Numbered from the stretch's first letter, positions 32,794 through 42,977 are shown. The stretch is DNA of 64,000 nt from Candidatus Koribacter versatilis Ellin345 (GCF_000014005.1 NC_008009.1:5448501-5512500); one strand, 5' to 3'. Notes: a model not told the origin generated them from the letters alone. Translations and numbers: made by a program.

Positions 32794-35537
32794 AGCTGAT
32801 TCCACGTGCACGTTCCTGGTTCCGTTCGGTGTCGCACGACGCGCAGTTGCAGCGCGATATGGATGATGAGCTGCGCTTCCACGTGGAGAGCTACATCGAA
32901 GACCTGGTGAAGAGCGGGGTTTCGCGCCAGGAGGCGACGCGGCGGGCGCGGATTGAGTTCGGCAGCGCGGACGCGCACAAGGAAGCGATGCGGGTTTCGT
33001 TGGGATTGCGGCTGTGGGATGAGCTGCGGTCGGACGTGCGGTATGCGGTGCGGATGTTGAAGAAGAGTCCGAGCTTCACGGCGATTGCGTTGCTGTCGCT
33101 GACGCTGGGGATTGGCGCGAACACGACGATCTTCACCCTGGCAAAGCACTTGATGATCGACCGGCTGAACGTGCCGCATCCGGAGCAGCTACGGCTGATG
33201 AATTGGATTTCGCCGAAGCACGGCGCGGTGCATTCGATCTGGGGAGAGTGGGACAAGGAAAACGGCGGCAACACGAGCACATCGTTTTCGTACCCGGTGT
33301 ATGAGTACCTGCGCGCGCACAACCATCAACTCTCCGACTTGTTTGGGTTCAAGAATATTGGCCGCGCCAATGTGACGATTGATCAGGCGGCCGAAGTGGT
33401 GCAAGCCGATTTGGTGTCGGGCAATTTCTATAGTGAACTGGGGATTGCGCCGCAGATTGGCCGGGTGATCGACGATGCGGACGACAAGCCGGGCGCAACG
33501 CCGGTGGCGGTGATCAGCGATGGATACTGGGCGCGGCGCTTTGGGCGTTCGCCGGCGGTGCTAGGGAAGACGATCACGCTGAACCTGACGCCGGTGACGA
33601 TTGTGGGCGTGAACCCGAAGGGCTTTACCGGCGCGAGGCAGGTACAGAGTTCGTCCGACATTTACGTACCGTTCAGCCTGCAGCCGCAGGTAGCGCCGAA
33701 CTTCCGCTTTGGCTCGCTTTTGACGAACACGCGCGAGTGGTGGATGCAGATCATGGCGCGCACCAAGCCGGGCGTAAATGAAGAGGCGGCGCGCGCGGAA
33801 CTCGACATCGCGTTGAAGGACGCGGTGCGCGCCACGATGAATCCGAAGAAGGATGAAGCGCTGCCGACGCTGCGCGTGGGCGATGGCAGCCGCGGCTTGA
33901 ACGAAGCGGGACGAAACTTCGCGTCGCCGGTGTACGTGTTGATGGCGCTGGTGGGATTTGTGCTGCTGCTGGCATGCGCGAACCTCGCGAATTTGCTGCT
34001 GGCGCGGACGTCGGCACGGCAGCGCGAGATGTCGGTACGGCTGGCGATGGGCGCTTCGCGGCGGCGGGTGCTGCGGCAGGTGCTCACCGAAAGCATGATG
34101 CTCTCCCTGCTCGGAGGCTTGGGTGGATTGCTGCTCGGCTACTTCGGACGATTGGCGATTCCCCACCTGGTGACGAACGCTTGGGAAGAGCCGATGTCGG
34201 CGGCACCGTACGATTGGAAGGTCTTCGCATTCAATCTCGGGCTGTCGTTGCTGACCGGAATTTTGTTTGGCATCGCGCCGGCGTGGCAGGCGACGCGCGC
34301 GGAGGTGAACACGTCTCTGAAAGACAGCGCACAGAGTACGACACGGCGCCGGCGTGGATACGGTGGGAAAGCAGTGGTCGGATTCCAGATCGCGCTCTCG
34401 ACCGTGCTGGTGTTGGGGTCGGGAATTTTTCTGCGGACGCTGGTGAACCTCACGTCGGTAGATCCGGGCTTCGAGACCAAGAACCTTGTTCTGTTCGAGA
34501 TGCGATTGCCGCAAGCGCGGTATCCGGTGGGCAAGGACCTGGTCCTCTATCGCGACCTGGAGCAGCGCTTGGCGGCAATACCGGGCGTGGATTCGGTGGG
34601 ATTGTCGAGCGTGACGCTGTTAGCACACAGTATGTCGAATGACGACTTTGTGCCGACGGGCCAGAAGCCGGAACCCGGCAAAGAGACTGCCGCGGACGAC
34701 AACGCGGTGAATGACGACTTCTTCAAGACGATGCGGATCCCGATCCTTGCGGGACGAGCGTTCAACGCGAGCGATACGGAGACCTCACAGAAAGTTGCGA
34801 TCGTAAACCAGGCGCTGGTAAAGCAGTTCTGGCCGAATGAGAATCCGATTGGGAAGACCTTTGAAACCAGCGGCAGCAACGATAAGAAGGAGTTGTTCAC
34901 GATCGTCGGGCTGTGCGCCGACACGCATTACGACGACTTGCGCAAGGAGCCGCCGCCGACATTCTTCCTGAGCTATCGGCAGGCGTCGGACATTTCGTGG
35001 GGGATGACATTTGAGATCAAGACGCGGCAATCGCGCGCGGCGATTACGCCAATGTTGCGCGAGGCCCTGCGGTCGGTGGACCGTGACCTGCCGCTGACCG
35101 ATGTCCGTACGCAGGACGAACAGATTGACGGCCTGCTGCAGCAGGAGAGACTGTTCGCGACGATCACTGGCGCGTTCGGCGTGCTGGCGCTGGTGTTGGC
35201 TTGCATCGGGATTTACGGGATCATGTCGTATAACGTAGCGCGGCGAACGAACGAAATTGGGATTCGCCTGGCGCTGGGCGCGAAGACACAACAGGTGCTG
35301 GCGATGGTGCTCAGAGAGGCATCGTGGCTGGCGATCGTGGGAGTTGTCGTGGGACTCGGCGCGGGATTGGCGCTGGTGCGGCTGATTCGCACAATGTTGT
35401 ATGGAATGAAGCCGTGGGACCCGGTGAGCATTGCGATCGCGGCGGGATTGTTGTTGGGGGTTTCGCTGATCGCCGGATATGTGCCGGCGAGAAGAGCGTC
35501 GAAGGTTGAGCCGATGGTGGCGCTGCGGCATGAGTAG
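32790..35537 (+). CDS. ADOP-family permease (MacB-like, FtsX domains)
   Basis: From ATG 32790 (ATGA overlap with padR) the protein is 915 residues. It starts with the permease-prefix region (QLQRDMDDELRFHVESYIED, then SRQEATRRARIEFG), then the first MacB/FtsX core with helix SFTAIALLSLTLGIGANTTIF and a periplasmic MacB_PCD domain. Two further FtsX blocks follow (about 385-510: LLACANLANLLLARTSARQRE; about 790-900: LVLACIGIYGIMSYNVARRTNE). Duplicated permease without its own ATPase is the definition of the acidobacterial duplicated orphan permease family. It may move small molecules or lipoproteins; the ATPase partner is not here. Confidence 0.93.
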   Translation: MKLIPRARSWFRSVSHDAQLQRDMDDELRFHVESYIEDLVKSGVSRQEATRRARIEFGSADAHKEAMRVSLGLRLWDELRSDVRYAVRMLKKSPSFTAIALLSLTLGIGANTTIFTLAKHLMIDRLNVPHPEQLRLMNWISPKHGAVHSIWGEWDKENGGNTSTSFSYPVYEYLRAHNHQLSDLFGFKNIGRANVTIDQAAEVVQADLVSGNFYSELGIAPQIGRVIDDADDKPGATPVAVISDGYWARRFGRSPAVLGKTITLNLTPVTIVGVNPKGFTGARQVQSSSDIYVPFSLQPQVAPNFRFGSLLTNTREWWMQIMARTKPGVNEEAARAELDIALKDAVRATMNPKKDEALPTLRVGDGSRGLNEAGRNFASPVYVLMALVGFVLLLACANLANLLLARTSARQREMSVRLAMGASRRRVLRQVLTESMMLSLLGGLGGLLLGYFGRLAIPHLVTNAWEEPMSAAPYDWKVFAFNLGLSLLTGILFGIAPAWQATRAEVNTSLKDSAQSTTRRRRGYGGKAVVGFQIALSTVLVLGSGIFLRTLVNLTSVDPGFETKNLVLFEMRLPQARYPVGKDLVLYRDLEQRLAAIPGVDSVGLSSVTLLAHSMSNDDFVPTGQKPEPGKETAADDNAVNDDFFKTMRIPILAGRAFNASDTETSQKVAIVNQALVKQFWPNENPIGKTFETSGSNDKKELFTIVGLCADTHYDDLRKEPPPTFFLSYRQASDISWGMTFEIKTRQSRAAITPMLREALRSVDRDLPLTDVRTQDEQIDGLLQQERLFATITGAFGVLALVLACIGIYGIMSYNVARRTNEIGIRLALGAKTQQVLAMVLREASWLAIVGVVVGLGAGLALVRLIRTMLYGMKPWDPVSIAIAAGLLLGVSLIAGYVPARRASKVEPMVALRHE

Positions 35538-35873
35538 ATCAAAGGCTTTCACCACGAAGGACACGAAGGGGCACGAAGGTTTTTAGGAATTAGGTATTAG
35601 GTCAGAGGGTTTGCGGCGAGGATCCGTTACATGGTTCTCGCCGCGCTGGCTCACCGCGAGCCGGAGCCGCGCCGCCCTTGAAAGGGCTTCTCCTCTTTCC
35701 GCCTACCTTCCACGACGCTGACGCGTGGTGCTGAGAAACCTGGCCGGCCTCCAGCCTTGCCCGGTCGTGTTATGAGCAGTGTCGTTCCATCTCATATCCA
35801 TCCCCAACTTCCAAATACCTTCGTGGGCCTTCGTGTCCTCCGTGGTTGAAGGGTTTTTCGTACACTGGAGGAG
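35538..35873. repeat. Intergenic region flanked by inverted ACCACGAAGG repeats
   Basis: Copies of the CACGAAGG family lie at 35550-35580 (plus) and 35819-35851 (inverted), about 240 bases apart, giving the gap the shape of a small inverted-repeat element. Between them are GC-rich hairpins (such as CTCGCCGCG..CGCGAG near 35637-35660) but no gene. I looked for a tRNA-Sec because selB follows and saw none. Confidence 0.6.
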
Positions 35874-37760
35874 ATGAAGCCCGTCATAGTGGGGACTGCC
35901 GGACATATTGATCATGGGAAGACGGCGCTGGTGCGCGCGCTGACGGGGATTGATACCGATCGGCTCGCGGAGGAGAAGCGGCGCGGGATCACGATTGATA
36001 TTGGGTTCGCGAACCTCGAACTGGCGGCGGCTTCGGGTGAGAAGCTGCGCATTGGCTTCGTAGATGTACCGGGGCATGAGCGATTCATTCGCAACATGCT
36101 CGCCGGGGTCGGCGGGATTGATTTGGTGATGCTGATCATCTCGGCGGAAGAATCCATCAAGCCGCAAACACGAGAACATTTCGATATTTGCCGGATGCTC
36201 GGGATTGAACGCGGGCTGACGGTGCTGACCAAGAGCGACCTCGTGGATGAGGAGACGCTCGAGGTGGTGAAGGCCGAGGCGCGCGAATTTGTGGCGGGAT
36301 CATTTCTTGAAGGTTCTCCGGTAGTGGCGGTGAGTGCGAAGACAGGCGCAGGGATTGCGGAACTGAAGCTAGAACTCGCGAGTGTCGCGGTGGAATCCAG
36401 GGTGAAGGATGCGCAGGCGGCGATGCGGCTGCCCATTGATCGCGTGTTCACCATGAAGGGACACGGCACGGTGGTCACGGGGACCCTGATCTCCGGCACC
36501 GTGAAGAAAGAACAAGAAGTGGAGGTGCATCCGCGGGAGATGAAGACGCGGGTGCGCAACGTGCAGGTGCATGGGGCGTCGGCGGAGAGCGCGGTGGCGG
36601 GGCAGCGGACGGCGTTGAACCTGGCGAATGTGGCGGTAGAAGATTTGACGCGCGGGATGGTGCTGACCGAGGCGGGGCAATTCCATCCGACGCGGCGCGT
36701 GGATGTGAAGCTGGAATTGCTGAACGGAGCACCAGCACTGAAAGATCGCGCGCGAGTGCACTTTCATGCGCACACGGCAGAGACGGTGGCGGCCGTGTTG
36801 CTGCATGAGAAGAAGCCGAAACTGGAGAGCGGCACGGCGTATGCGCAGTTGCGGCTGGCGAAGCCGGCGCTGCTGCTGCCGGGAGATCGGTTTATTGTGC
36901 GGCAGTTTTCGCCGCTGGTAACGATTGGCGGCGGCGTGGTGCTGGATGCAGAGCCGCTGGCTTCGCCCGAGCGACTGGAGTTTTTGCGAACGCTGGAGAG
37001 TGGGTATGCGGCCGAGATTCTCAAGGCGCGCGTGGCGCGAAGGAAGTCGCGTGGGTTGACCGTGGCGGGTGCGATCGCGGAGACGGGATGGATGCGCGGA
37101 CAGTTCGCTTCGAGACTGAAGCAGTTGGTGGAAGCGAAGCAGGTAGTGCAGTTTGGGCAGCATCTTCTGACATCGTCGGTTGTGAGCCAGTTGGAGACGG
37201 GGCTGGTGAAACATGTGAACCGGTTTCACGATGAGAACCGGCTGGTCGCGGGCATTGGGAAAGAGACACTACGCGAAAGAGTTGGCGCGGAGCCGGAGAT
37301 TTTTGCTGGAGTGCTGGAGAGATTAGTCGCGGCGAAGAAGTTGATTGTCAGCGGTGAAGTGGTGCAGGCACCGGGACGCGGCGTCGCGATGAAGAGCGAC
37401 GAGTCGGAATCGAAGAAGCTCATTGAAGATGCGTTCGCAAAGGCGGGGCTTCAGGTTCCTGCGCTGAAAGATGTATTGGCGGGCGTGAAACTGGATCACA
37501 CGCGGGCGCAGCAGGTGGTAACGCTGCTGTTGCGGGATCGCGTGCTGGTAAAGGTTAGCGAGGAGTTGGTGTTTCATCAGAACGCGTTGGTGGATTTGCG
37601 AACGCGGGTGGTGAGCGCGAAGAGTGCGTCGCCGCGCATTGATGTTGCAAGGTTCAAAGAGCTGACCGGGCTGACGCGGAAGTATGCGATTCCCCTGCTG
37701 GAGTGGCTGGACCGCGAGAGGGTGACGAAGCGAGTTGGGGAAGAACGGGTGATTTTGTAG
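35874..37760 (+). CDS. selB: Selenocysteine-specific elongation factor SelB
   Basis: SelB delivers Sec-tRNA to UGA codons followed by a SECIS hairpin. The 628-residue product opens with the GTPase G1 motif [19 protein letters not shown], then [20 protein letters not shown]3 [15 protein letters not shown] and G4 [12 protein letters not shown]-Tu-like domains 2 and 3 follow ([20 protein letters not shown]) and the C-terminal part has the four winged helices that read the SECIS (for example [25 protein letters not shown]). Length fits (E. coli 614). selA, selD and tRNA-Sec are not in the window. trmFO follows after 3 bases. Confidence 0.97.
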   Translation: MKPVIVGTAGHIDHGKTALVRALTGIDTDRLAEEKRRGITIDIGFANLELAAASGEKLRIGFVDVPGHERFIRNMLAGVGGIDLVMLIISAEESIKPQTREHFDICRMLGIERGLTVLTKSDLVDEETLEVVKAEAREFVAGSFLEGSPVVAVSAKTGAGIAELKLELASVAVESRVKDAQAAMRLPIDRVFTMKGHGTVVTGTLISGTVKKEQEVEVHPREMKTRVRNVQVHGASAESAVAGQRTALNLANVAVEDLTRGMVLTEAGQFHPTRRVDVKLELLNGAPALKDRARVHFHAHTAETVAAVLLHEKKPKLESGTAYAQLRLAKPALLLPGDRFIVRQFSPLVTIGGGVVLDAEPLASPERLEFLRTLESGYAAEILKARVARRKSRGLTVAGAIAETGWMRGQFASRLKQLVEAKQVVQFGQHLLTSSVVSQLETGLVKHVNRFHDENRLVAGIGKETLRERVGAEPEIFAGVLERLVAAKKLIVSGEVVQAPGRGVAMKSDESESKKLIEDAFAKAGLQVPALKDVLAGVKLDHTRAQQVVTLLLRDRVLVKVSEELVFHQNALVDLRTRVVSAKSASPRIDVARFKELTGLTRKYAIPLLEWLDRERVTKRVGEERVIL

Positions 37761-37763
37761 GGA

Positions 37764-39098
37764 GTGAATTTGAAGATCAGGATTATTGGTGCGGGGTTGG
37801 CGGGGTGTGAAGCGGCGTGGCAGTGTGCGCGGCGCGGGCTTGATGTGGAATTGTATGAGATGCGTCCGGTGAAATCGACGCCGGCGCACCAGACTTCGGA
37901 CTTTGCGGAGCTGGTGTGTTCGAACTCGCTGAAATCCGCGGGCGAGAATTCGGCGCCCTGGCTGCTGAAGGAAGAGATGCGGCGAGGCGGGTCGCTGCTG
38001 CTGGAGATTGCGCAGAAGACTTCGGTTCCCGCGGGACATGCGCTGGCGGTGGACCGTGGGGCGTTTGCCGCGGAAGTCACGCGGGTGATTGAAGCGGAGC
38101 CACGGATTCGCGTGGTGCGCGGGGAAGTCACGAAGATCGATGAAAACGATGCGCTCACGGTGATTGCGACGGGGCCGCTGACTTCGGATGCGCTGTCGCA
38201 GGAGATCGCGCGGCTTTCGGGTAACACCCACCTCTATTTCTACGATTCAATTTCGCCGATTGTGGAGGCGGACTCGATCGATATGTCGCGCGTATACATG
38301 GCCGCGCGCTATGACAAGGGCACGGCGGACTACATCAATTGTCCGATGAACAAAGAGGAGTACGACCGCTTTCTTGATGCGCTGATCGAGGCGCACTCGG
38401 TGGATGCGAAGGAGTGGGAGAACCTCAACTATTTCGAGGGCTGCCTGCCGATCGAGGAGATTGCGCGGCGGGGACGCGACACGCTGCGCTTTGGGCCGAT
38501 GAAGCCGGTGGGGCTGACGGATCCGAAGACGGGACGGTATCCGTATGCGGTGGTGCAGTTGCGGCAGGAGAACCTGCGCGCCGATTCGTACAACCTGGTT
38601 GGGTTCCAGAACCACTTGAAGTATGGCGACCAGGCGCGGGTGATGCGGCTGATCCCCGGGCTCGAGAATGCGAAATTCCTGCGCTATGGGCAGATTCATC
38701 GCAATACGTACATCAACTCGCCGACGCTGCTGACCGAGACGCTGCGGATGAAAGAGCATCCCAACGTGTTTTTCGCGGGGCAGATTTCGGGCGTTGAAGG
38801 ATACGTGGAGAGTATCGCGACAGGACAGATGGCGGGGATGCATGTGAGCACCGTGGCGATGGGACACGAACCGGTAGCGCCGCCGCGGGCGACGGCGTTT
38901 GGATCGCTGGTGAATTACATCTGTCATGCCGAAGCGAAACATTTTCAGCCGGCGAATATTACGTTCGATTTGCTGCCGCAACTCGATGAAGCGGCGCGGC
39001 GCAAGGTGCGCGACAAGAAGGAGCGGCATCGGATGGTGTGCGAGGCAGCGCTGAAGGAATTTGATGGGTGGCTGGCTACATCCCAGATATTCCAATAG
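37764..39098 (+). CDS. trmFO: Methylenetetrahydrofolate-tRNA-(uracil-5-)-methyltransferase
   Basis: TrmFO (formerly Gid) makes 5-methyluridine-54 in the tRNA T loop with methylene-THF and FADH2. The N-terminal FAD motif is IRIIGAGLAGCEAAWQCARRG, followed by the family block YEMRPVKSTPAHQTSDFAELVCSNSLKS, and NYFEGCLPIEEIARRGRDTLRFGPMKPVGL. Length 444 is typical. The start is GTG 37764, or TTG 37770, which has GGAG five bases upstream and may be the better choice. The gene probably shares a transcript with selB. Confidence 0.97.
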   Translation: MNLKIRIIGAGLAGCEAAWQCARRGLDVELYEMRPVKSTPAHQTSDFAELVCSNSLKSAGENSAPWLLKEEMRRGGSLLLEIAQKTSVPAGHALAVDRGAFAAEVTRVIEAEPRIRVVRGEVTKIDENDALTVIATGPLTSDALSQEIARLSGNTHLYFYDSISPIVEADSIDMSRVYMAARYDKGTADYINCPMNKEEYDRFLDALIEAHSVDAKEWENLNYFEGCLPIEEIARRGRDTLRFGPMKPVGLTDPKTGRYPYAVVQLRQENLRADSYNLVGFQNHLKYGDQARVMRLIPGLENAKFLRYGQIHRNTYINSPTLLTETLRMKEHPNVFFAGQISGVEGYVESIATGQMAGMHVSTVAMGHEPVAPPRATAFGSLVNYICHAEAKHFQPANITFDLLPQLDEAARRKVRDKKERHRMVCEAALKEFDGWLATSQIFQ

Positions 39099-39215
39099 GT
39101 CGTCCTAAGACTTAACTGCTCCATCCCGAAAAGGGTGACGGAACCCACAATTTGGGAACCGCAATCGGCGTAGATTCGTATATCCAATTGGGCGGAGCTC
39201 CGCCGCCTGGGCCTT

Positions 39216-40475
39216 ATGAATCTTCGCGATCTCTTCATCGACGTTTTCAGCACACTCTGGGCGCACAAGTTGCGGACCGCTCTCACTATGTTTGGGATCG
39301 GGTGGGGCGTGGTGTCGATTGTGCTCATGGTGGCGGCGGGCGAAGGGCTGCGCGTGGGCCAGAAGAAGCAGACCGAGAATCTTGGCAAAGACATCATGAT
39401 CGTGTTTTCGGGCGGACGCACGAGCATGCAGGCGGGCGGGCAGCGCGCGGGGCGCCGCATTAAGTGGAGAGACACCGACATTCCGCAGGTGAAAGAGGAT
39501 TCGCCGAATTGCAAGTACGTGCTACCGGAGCTGGGCAACAATGTGCGCATCCGCAGCCAGTACAACAATGCGTCGCTGCTGATTTCCGGTTCGTATCCGG
39601 AGTTCGCAGAAGTGCGAAGCATCGATGTGGCGCAGGGCTCGTTTTATAACTGGGAAGACGTGCGGCAGACGCGGCGGGTAGCGTTCCTTGGCAGCGATGC
39701 TGCGAAGCAGTTGTTCCCTGGGCGTAATGCGCTGGGTGAGACCATCCTGCTGGCGGATCATCCTTACCTGGTGATCGGCGTGATGAAGAAGAAAGACCAG
39801 GACTCGAGCTACGACGGCTTCGACGTCAACAAAGTTTTTGTGCCCTACACCGCGGCGCGCGAAGATTTTCCGAACAAGCCACCGGACGATGCGCACTCGC
39901 TGGACCGGCTGCTGATTGTGCCGAATTCCGTGGAAGAGCACATGGACTGCAAGCGCGAGTTCCGCAACTCGCTCGGTCGCATCTACACCTTCGACCCGCG
40001 TGACAAAGAGGCCGCCGGGGTTTGGGACACAGTAGAGGAGGCAAAAGAATTTCAGAAGATGACCGACGGGATGAAGTACTTCCTCGGTGCAGTCGGCGTC
40101 ACAACGCTGTTCCTGGGTGCGATTGGCGTAATGAACGTGATGCTCGTGGCCGTACGCGAGCGCACGCGAGAGATTGGCGTGCGTAAAGCTGTGGGCGCGC
40201 CGGCGCGCAGCATCCTCATGCAGTTCTTCCTGGAGACGTGCATCATTGTGGCGCTGAGCGGCGGTGGAGGCCTGCTCGCCGCGTTTGGATTCTGTGCGCT
40301 GGTGAACCTGGCGCCGATGCCGCCATTCTTCGCGGGACTGCTGCCGACTTGGCAATCGGGACTGCTGGCGACCGGCCTGCTCGGGGTTATTGCGGTGTTG
40401 GCGGCGATGTATCCGGCGAGCGAGGCAGCGCGCATCGATCCGATTGAGGCGCTGCGTTACGAGGCGGGAGGCTAA
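39216..40475 (+). CDS. ABC transporter permease (MacB/FtsX type)
   Basis: The 419-residue protein has the four-helix MacB topology: one N-terminal helix (RTALTMFGIGWGVVSIVLMVAAGEG), a roughly 230-residue periplasmic MacB_PCD domain, and three C-terminal helices containing GVMNVMLVAVRERTREIGVRKAVGA and the closing PASEAARIDPIEALRYE. A perfect palindrome GGCGGAGCTCCGCC at 39191-39204 ends 11 bases before the ATG and could affect initiation. The next gene is a paralogue 2 bases away. There is no ATPase gene next to them. Confidence 0.93.
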   Translation: MNLRDLFIDVFSTLWAHKLRTALTMFGIGWGVVSIVLMVAAGEGLRVGQKKQTENLGKDIMIVFSGGRTSMQAGGQRAGRRIKWRDTDIPQVKEDSPNCKYVLPELGNNVRIRSQYNNASLLISGSYPEFAEVRSIDVAQGSFYNWEDVRQTRRVAFLGSDAAKQLFPGRNALGETILLADHPYLVIGVMKKKDQDSSYDGFDVNKVFVPYTAAREDFPNKPPDDAHSLDRLLIVPNSVEEHMDCKREFRNSLGRIYTFDPRDKEAAGVWDTVEEAKEFQKMTDGMKYFLGAVGVTTLFLGAIGVMNVMLVAVRERTREIGVRKAVGAPARSILMQFFLETCIIVALSGGGGLLAAFGFCALVNLAPMPPFFAGLLPTWQSGLLATGLLGVIAVLAAMYPASEAARIDPIEALRYEAGG

Positions 40476-40477
40476 CG

Positions 40478-41737
40478 ATGAACATGCTGAAGGAAGTGTT
40501 CATCGAAAGCTGGCATGCGCTGGCGCGAAACCGCACCCGAAGTTCGCTCACGATGCTGGGCATTGTGTGGGGCATCACCAGTGTGACGTTGCTGATCGCC
40601 TACGGCAGTGGGTTCCGCAAAGTGCTGGTGGATGGGTTCGATGCATTCGGCCGCAGCGTGGTGATTGCGTGGCCGGGACAGACGAGCTCGCAGGCGGGCG
40701 GACAGCGCGCCGGACAAAAGGTGCGCTTCGAAGAAGCCGACATTGAAATGGTGAAGGCCAACGCCGGGTTCGTGAAGACGATTTGCCCGGAGACGGTGCA
40801 CAATGACTCACTCACCTATGGCGACCGGCTGGCGAATACGGCAATCCGCGGCGTGTGCCCGGAGTATGGCACGATGCGCAACGAAGTTGCGGGCGAAGGG
40901 CGCTGGCTCAACGCCACCGACGAGGTCGAGCGGCGGCATGTGGTGTTCCTTGGAAATGTCCTGAAGACGCAGTTATTCAGCGGGCGCGACGCGGTCGGCG
41001 AAACCGTCTTGATCATGGGGCAGCGCTTTACCGTGGTCGGCGTGATGGACCGCAAGATGCAGCTCTCGAACTACTTTTCGTCCGATGATCGCTCGGCATT
41101 CATTCCGCACTCCGCAGCGGGCGATCTGTGGGACACGAAGTATGCAAGTGTGCTGGTATTTGCGCCTATCGCGCCGCAATATGAGAAGCGCGCGAGTAAG
41201 CAAGTATTGGCGGCAATTGCCGAGCGCCAACATTTTTCGCCAAGTGACGAAAAGGCGATCCAGATGTTCGGGCGCGATGAATTTCGTCCGATCATTGACG
41301 GACTGACCATCGGGTTGCAGGTGCTGCTGCTGTTCATCGGCATGTTGACGCTCGGAATCGGCGGCGTGGGCGTGATGAACATCATGCTGGTCTCGGTGGA
41401 TGAACGCATCCGCGAGATCGGCCTACGGCGCGCGCTGGGCGCGAAGAAGTGGCACATCAAACTGCAGTTCCTGGCAGAGACGATGCTACTGATGCTGATG
41501 GGCGGCGTGATCGGAATCGGACTCTCTTACTTGCTGTCGTGGGCAGTGGGTACGCTGCCACTGCTCGGCCCGTTGTTCGAAGACGACAGCGGAAAGGGCG
41601 ACATCCACCTGCACATTTCCATATTCACGGTGCTTCTCTCAACGGCGGTGCTGGTGGTCACCGGGATCGCCAGCGGACTGGTGCCGGCGTTCAAAGCATC
41701 GCGTCTTGATCCCGTAGAGGCGCTCCGCTACGAGTAG
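40478..41737 (+). CDS. ABC transporter permease (MacB/FtsX type), paralogue
   Basis: Also 419 residues and the same layout as its upstream neighbour: RTRSSLTMLGIVWGITSVTLLIAYGSG, a periplasmic domain with the matching SSQAGGQRAGQKVRFEEADIEMVK block, then GIGGVGVMNIMLVSVDERIREIGLRRALGA and ASRLDPVEALRYE at the end. The two genes are separated by 2 bases and likely form a heterodimeric permease. With MacB-type systems an ATPase and a membrane-fusion protein are expected; neither is adjacent here. Confidence 0.93.
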   Translation: MNMLKEVFIESWHALARNRTRSSLTMLGIVWGITSVTLLIAYGSGFRKVLVDGFDAFGRSVVIAWPGQTSSQAGGQRAGQKVRFEEADIEMVKANAGFVKTICPETVHNDSLTYGDRLANTAIRGVCPEYGTMRNEVAGEGRWLNATDEVERRHVVFLGNVLKTQLFSGRDAVGETVLIMGQRFTVVGVMDRKMQLSNYFSSDDRSAFIPHSAAGDLWDTKYASVLVFAPIAPQYEKRASKQVLAAIAERQHFSPSDEKAIQMFGRDEFRPIIDGLTIGLQVLLLFIGMLTLGIGGVGVMNIMLVSVDERIREIGLRRALGAKKWHIKLQFLAETMLLMLMGGVIGIGLSYLLSWAVGTLPLLGPLFEDDSGKGDIHLHISIFTVLLSTAVLVVTGIASGLVPAFKASRLDPVEALRYE

Positions 41738-41804
41738 ATTGATTTGACCGGCGGGTCTGCCGGTCGTATGGTGAGCGGGAGCCTATCCCGCGAGGAACCG
41801 CACT

Positions 41805-42905
41805 GTGCCAGTGCTTTCGGCGACTGAAGCCATCTCACCTGCATTTCGACATACCACGACACAGATGTTTAAGCGATTCCGCTTCGCCTTCTGGCTGCGG
41901 ATGGCGGTGCTTGGGTTCTTCACCGCTGAAATGAGCAGTGGCGGGGGCGGTTTAGGCAACTTCCCAACGAATTTTCCGGACAAGTCTTCGGGCAGGCACG
42001 CGGGAACCCAGATGCCCGGTCACCTGGCATGGTTCACGCCAACGCACATCCTGGAATTGGCGCTGGCGGTTGCGATCTTTGTGGTCGTGCTCACCCTCAT
42101 CATTCTTTACATCAATTCGCGACTGCGCTTCGTGCTGTTTGACGCGGTGCTGCAAGGCGACACGCGTCTCGGCGAAGGATGGCGCAAATGGCGTGACGCC
42201 GGGCAGCGGTATTTCGCATGGCAAATCCTTCTCACCGTCATCTCGTGGATGCTGCTGATTTTGTGTCTTGGGTTGCCAGCGGCGCTGCTCTACAGCGGCC
42301 ATCATCTTGGGGTTTGGCATATCGACGCGCTGGGAATCGCAACCCTTGTGGTGGCTGGATTGTTTTATCTACTGCTCGCGGTGGTGCTCGGCATCGTAAT
42401 GGTGCTGGCAAAGGACTTCGTGGTGCCGATCATGGCGCTGGAGAACGTGGGCTGGCAGGACGGCTGGCGAAAGTTCTTCGAGATCGCGCGCGGACAGGCG
42501 TCGGATTACGTGGTGTATTTCCTGATGAAAATTGTGCTGCGGATTGGCGCGGGGATTGTTCAGGGGATTATCGGAGTGTTCGTGATGTTGATTCTGATCG
42601 TCCCGGCAGTGCTAGCGGTAATTGCCGGCGTGGCGATTGGCGTAGGCGCCACGATGGTGGTGAAGGCGATGTTGATCACGGCGGGGATCATCGGATTGCT
42701 GATCATGGTGTTCCTGATGATTGCCGTCAGTGCGCTTATCGGCGCGCCGGTTTCGTTCTTCTTCCCGTCGTATGCGATCTATTTCTTCGCGGGAAGGTAT
42801 GAGAGGTTGGGGAGGATTGTGTTTCCACCGCCGCCGCCCCCTCCTGCACCGCCGGCGCCGATCGTGCCGGAGCCGATGCCGGAACCGCCGCCTCTACCGG
42901 CATAG
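41805..42905 (+). CDS. Multi-pass membrane protein of unknown function, Pro-rich C terminus
   Basis: The 366-residue protein starts at GTG 41805, seven bases after GAGGAA. It carries about five to six membrane segments (about 83-105, 140-165, 175-205, 240-275, 280-315), some Gly/Val/Ile-rich (IIGVFVMLILIVPAVLAVIAGVAIGVGA). A soluble segment after the first helix is rich in Gly/Phe/Asn. The tail is a polyproline stretch followed by APPAPIVPEPMPEPPPLPA. The sequence VLFDAVLQGDTRLGEGWRKW is reminiscent of glycerophosphoryl-diester-phosphodiesterase membrane-domain families but I do not claim membership. No enzyme motif is visible. Confidence 0.8.
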   Translation: MPVLSATEAISPAFRHTTTQMFKRFRFAFWLRMAVLGFFTAEMSSGGGGLGNFPTNFPDKSSGRHAGTQMPGHLAWFTPTHILELALAVAIFVVVLTLIILYINSRLRFVLFDAVLQGDTRLGEGWRKWRDAGQRYFAWQILLTVISWMLLILCLGLPAALLYSGHHLGVWHIDALGIATLVVAGLFYLLLAVVLGIVMVLAKDFVVPIMALENVGWQDGWRKFFEIARGQASDYVVYFLMKIVLRIGAGIVQGIIGVFVMLILIVPAVLAVIAGVAIGVGATMVVKAMLITAGIIGLLIMVFLMIAVSALIGAPVSFFFPSYAIYFFAGRYERLGRIVFPPPPPPPAPPAPIVPEPMPEPPPLPA

Positions 42906-42918
42906 GAAGCGTCGTGAT

Positions 42919-42972
42919 GACAGGGGTCCTTCGACTCCGTCGCGCTTCGCGCGACTCCGCTCAGGATGACAG
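42919..42972. repeat. GTCCTTCGACTC...GCTCAGGATGAC hairpin repeat, copy 1
   Basis: Fixed flanks GACAGGGGTCCTTCGACTCC and CTCCGCTCAGGATGACAG surround a perfect hairpin GTCGCGC-TTC-GCGCGAC (42939-42955). It lies just downstream of both converging genes. Confidence 0.85.
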
Positions 42973-42977
42973 AAGCA

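Noticed and set aside
35587-35870. Possible tRNA-Sec before selB
   Set aside because: The GC-rich hairpins do not assemble into a cloverleaf on either strand and no T-loop consensus is present.
35703-36179. 158-codon minus-strand frame overlapping the selB start
   Set aside because: It runs through the dispersed repeat and the antisense of selB; no domain is visible.
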